Assembly (NCBI GenBank): GCA_016806645.1 | Contig: JACSYO010002116.1 | Location: 4,247,001-4,311,000, forward strand | From: Ophiodon elongatus | Taxonomy: Eukaryota; Chordata; Actinopteri; Perciformes; Hexagrammidae | DNA: 64,000 nucleotides | Reading direction: 5' to 3' | Shown here: positions 61,705 through 64,000 of the stretch, piece after piece | Numbering within the stretch: position 1 is the first letter of the stretch | Layout: each line of letters begins with the position of its first letter | The notes under the pieces: model-generated | Seen by the model: only the letters and a program-made list of their open reading frames with translations | What the model was told of the DNA's origin: nothing | The model's database searches: none | Program-made: the position numbers and the translations under genes

Positions 61705-61820
61705 CTGTGTGAACTTTGACCTTGGTGGTACTGCCGCTGTGGTGGCCGCCCCCTCCCCCACACCGCCCTTCATGTATTCCTCACGCACGGTCCTTTGCTG
61801 ACCCCTCCTTAAGCGGTGAT
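61705..61820 (-). other. Candidate untranslated 5' exon of zmiz1
   Basis: On the minus strand a long pyrimidine tract (CTCTGTCTTCCTTCCCCTCAG) forms a textbook acceptor ending at 61821. After 116 bases comes CACACAG|GTAAAC, a strong donor. The enclosed sequence has stops in two frames. The third frame is open throughout and contains an ATG at 61773-61771. I do not recognise the peptide in that frame, which is Gly/Ala rich. The most economical reading is a non-coding leader exon that joins the acceptor at 16677 across an intron of about 45 kb. It could instead be a chance pair of sites in regulatory DNA, since it also contains a near-perfect DR1 motif. Confidence 0.4.
61710..61722 (-). promoter_or_regulatory. 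DR1-like nuclear receptor half-site pair
   Basis: The minus strand reads AGGTCA A AGTTCA, two AGGTCA-type half sites separated by one base, with CC before the first. This is the arrangement bound by RXR heterodimers, HNF4 and COUP-TF. It lies at the 3' end of the candidate leader exon. Binding is inferred from motif only. Confidence 0.35.
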
Positions 61821-62079
61821 CTGAGGGGAAGGAAGACAGAGGAAAAGGCTGTTAAATTTCTTTTAATGGAATTCCAGGGAGAACCTGGTTCAGACAGAGG
61901 ACAAATGTATCACAGAGAAATACACCCTGGTGTTGAAGAATGTATGCAGGAAACCGTGAGGGAGTTTGCTATACTGCCCCATTTACTCTACCTCCTAACC
62001 CTGCCGGAGAGCCAATGAACCAATGAACAACTGCACCACCTATCACAGTGCCGTGCCTGTACACTGCAGCAGTCCTGTA

Positions 62080-62122
62080 TATCCCCCCCCCCCCATACCC
62101 CATGCGACCCCACCCCCCACTG
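62080..62122 (-). other. Poly-C cluster
   Basis: Fourteen C, then four-to-six-C runs to 62122. It lies about 260 bases upstream of the candidate leader exon on the transcript strand, where it reads as G runs. Confidence 0.6.
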
Positions 62123-62369
62123 CACAGGAACAATGTCCTTCCTAAAGGTTATCAGCAGCCTGGCGCTTGGTCAGCCTTCATCCTGAGTCCATTACACACA
62201 CAGCGGCTAGATTCACTGCCTTAATACACCTCTCTTAGTCTCTCCTCACTGCTTCGCTGCACCCTTTACAGGCTGATACAAATCCAGCAAAGGCCCAGAA
62301 CACACATGCACAGGTTTTGGGATTAGCCTACCAGCACTATGAAAACTGAGCCCTCTCTCCTCGCTTTGA

Positions 62370-62660
62370 AGACTTTTTTAGCCATGCTAGCAACATTAGT
62401 GCTATCATCAGGTCAAAACAGTAATCTGTCCAATACTTTGGTGAATGACCAAATGCCTATAAAACTACCAGCATTGTCGTCAATCTCAGTTGTACATAGT
62501 GTTAAGAGCTAATAAGCAAATTATTCTTAGTTCAGCAGCTTAAATGAGATGGTAAACCAGGTCACTATCACTGTGTTAGCACGTGTCAGCATGCTGACGG
62601 TAGCATTTAGCTTTAAGCCCCTGCTGTGCCAAAGTACAGCATCACACTCTTATTTTAGGA
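62370..62660 (+). repeat. Teleost repeat copy (TTAGCATGCTGACGTTAGC family)
   Basis: TAGCCATGCTAGCAACATTA, CATCAGGTCAAAACAGTAAT, CTGTCCAATACTTTGGTGAA, TGACCAAATGCCTATAAAAC, GTCAGCATGCTGACGGTAGC and GCTGTGCCAAAGTACAGCAT occur in the order of a very abundant percomorph repeat. About 290 bases are present. Confidence 0.85.
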
Positions 62661-62769
62661 AAGAAACATGTTATATTAAACATACGTGAAACATATTGTC
62701 ACATATTTATATGTATGAAGATACATTTAAATTGCGGAGGAACATATTTCGCAGCTAAAGAGTCAATAA

Positions 62770-62890
62770 ATGTCCTTCAGGAGTTGGTGGAGATGAAAAA
62801 CAGAGCGAAAAGTATGAATGTAAACATTTGCCAGGTGGCACAAATATGTTCGCCACAACAACTTATAGAGTTATAATATGTCAATGGTGT
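62770..62890 (+). repeat. Teleost repeat copy (GGAGTTGGTGG family)
   Basis: TCCTTCAGGAGTTGGTGGAG, AAAAACAGAGCGAAAAG and CATTTGCCAGGTGGCACAAA pair with the copy at 22120-22290. It follows the preceding repeat and may be part of one composite insertion. Confidence 0.75.
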
Positions 62891-63764
62891 GTTAACATCT
62901 TGTTGCCCTGAACCCAAGTAGCCAAAAGAACAACAGCATATGTTAAACTCATCTCCTATTCTGTCCCTTCTATTAATGTAATAATATTACTGCAAGTTCC
63001 TTCCTTATGTATTTATTTTCTTCCCCCACTTATGTGGCTAACTAACTCTAGTAGACTGACTACTACAAAGTTGCTAACCTAGCAGCATTAAGGCTACAAA
63101 CAACCCAGAATACAACACTGTCTTAAAGTAACAGGCGCACTCACACTCACACTCTCTCACTGACACGAGGCACACAGGCAGCATTTGCATTATTCAAAGA
63201 GAAAAGTAAAGTTGATATTAAAAAATGAAAAACTAGAATCTGTTATTGTCAAATAACTATACTACCATTCAAGCATTTTATTTCAGATGAAACACAACTC
63301 TTTTCTTTATGTTACTCCTGACAGAAAAACATGAGATGAAAATGCATACGACAACAGAAACGGAGACTAACAGGTTTATTAATTTCAGTCTTCATCTACA
63401 GCATCTTTATCTGCCCGAAGAAGACACACTACTCTCTTTTCTCTTCCTTTGTTTCAACACTTACAATCTCTACCACGGGTGTAAACAAGCTTCCTCTGCT
63501 TCAGGCTGCCCTCGTGGCCATTTTCCAAGAGGTACAGTATATTATATCTTGGCACTTCTCATCAGAGTCTAGGAAATTCTGGCCAGTGGGACACAGCCAT
63601 TTACATATAAATATGGGAAAGTACAAGAGATTTGATATCAGACATTTTGGGGGGAACTACACCAACTATACGAGTGAATTGTTTTAGAAAAGCTTTGTCT
63701 GTCTACACCTTGGGTGCAGTTTATCTTTTGAAAATGCCATGCTTGTTTAAAATGAAGTTAATAA

Positions 63765-63802
63765 TATGCCACACTATGTGGTTCTCCACATAGTGTGGCA
63801 TA
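63765..63802. other. Perfect 17-bp inverted repeat with 4-base loop
   Basis: The left arm TATGCCACACTATGTGG (63765-63781) and right arm CCACATAGTGTGGCATA (63786-63802) are exact reverse complements around TTCT. Flanking bases do not extend the stem. Origin unknown: it could be a recent palindromic duplication, an element relic or a cruciform/hairpin-forming site. Confidence 0.9.
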
Positions 63803-64000
63803 CTGTCTCCACAAGACTAAATCTGACATACATGCTATTGATTTTTCGAACAATACGTTGATGGTTTAAACAGGACGGGTGTATGGAATGAATGGGGCCC
63901 CCCCATACATCTTAACACCTGCTCGTTCATTTAATCCACGAGGAGAGGGGAGCATACTGAAGAACATACTGTGGGAAGAGGGGGTTGATTTTGGACTGAG

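Overview
This window is vertebrate genomic DNA, almost certainly from a teleost fish and probably a percomorph. The signs are split exons with GT-AG borders, very dense CA/GT and CT/GA microsatellites, and decayed copies of interspersed repeats that I recognise as common in percomorph genomes. No bacterial, plasmid or phage gene organisation is present. Nearly all open reading frames are chance frames through microsatellites and intronic sequence.

One gene is identifiable: zmiz1 (zinc finger MIZ-type containing 1, a PIAS-like transcriptional coactivator), on the minus strand. Three consecutive coding exons read 5'->3' down the window: 16637-16569 (start codon, 23 codons), 13870-13757 (38 codons) and 10813-10708 (35 codons plus one base). 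Joined, they give the first 96 residues, the N-terminal helical (TPR-like) region. They match what I know of vertebrate ZMIZ1 almost residue for residue. The zinc-finger/SP-RING part and the rest of the gene lie beyond the low-coordinate edge. The start-codon exon also carries about 40 bases of 5' UTR, behind a clear acceptor and with a tiny upstream ORF.

Layout: 1-10707 is the start of a long intron downstream of the third coding exon. 10814-13756 and 13871-16568 are two short introns of about 2.9 and 2.7 kb. From 16678 to near 61.7 kb there is no coding exon, and I interpret this as a very large 5'-UTR intron. A candidate untranslated exon with excellent splice signals sits at 61820-61705. 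The rest, to 64000, is further upstream sequence with dispersed repeats and one perfect 17-bp hairpin.

The large intron alternates microsatellites and interspersed-repeat relics with blocks of unique, repeat-free sequence that look like conserved non-coding elements. One such block holds a perfect DR1 nuclear-receptor element (54575-54587). I see no new multi-gene system here. The points of interest are regulatory: the 5' exon structure, upstream ORFs, candidate enhancers and unusual DNA structures.
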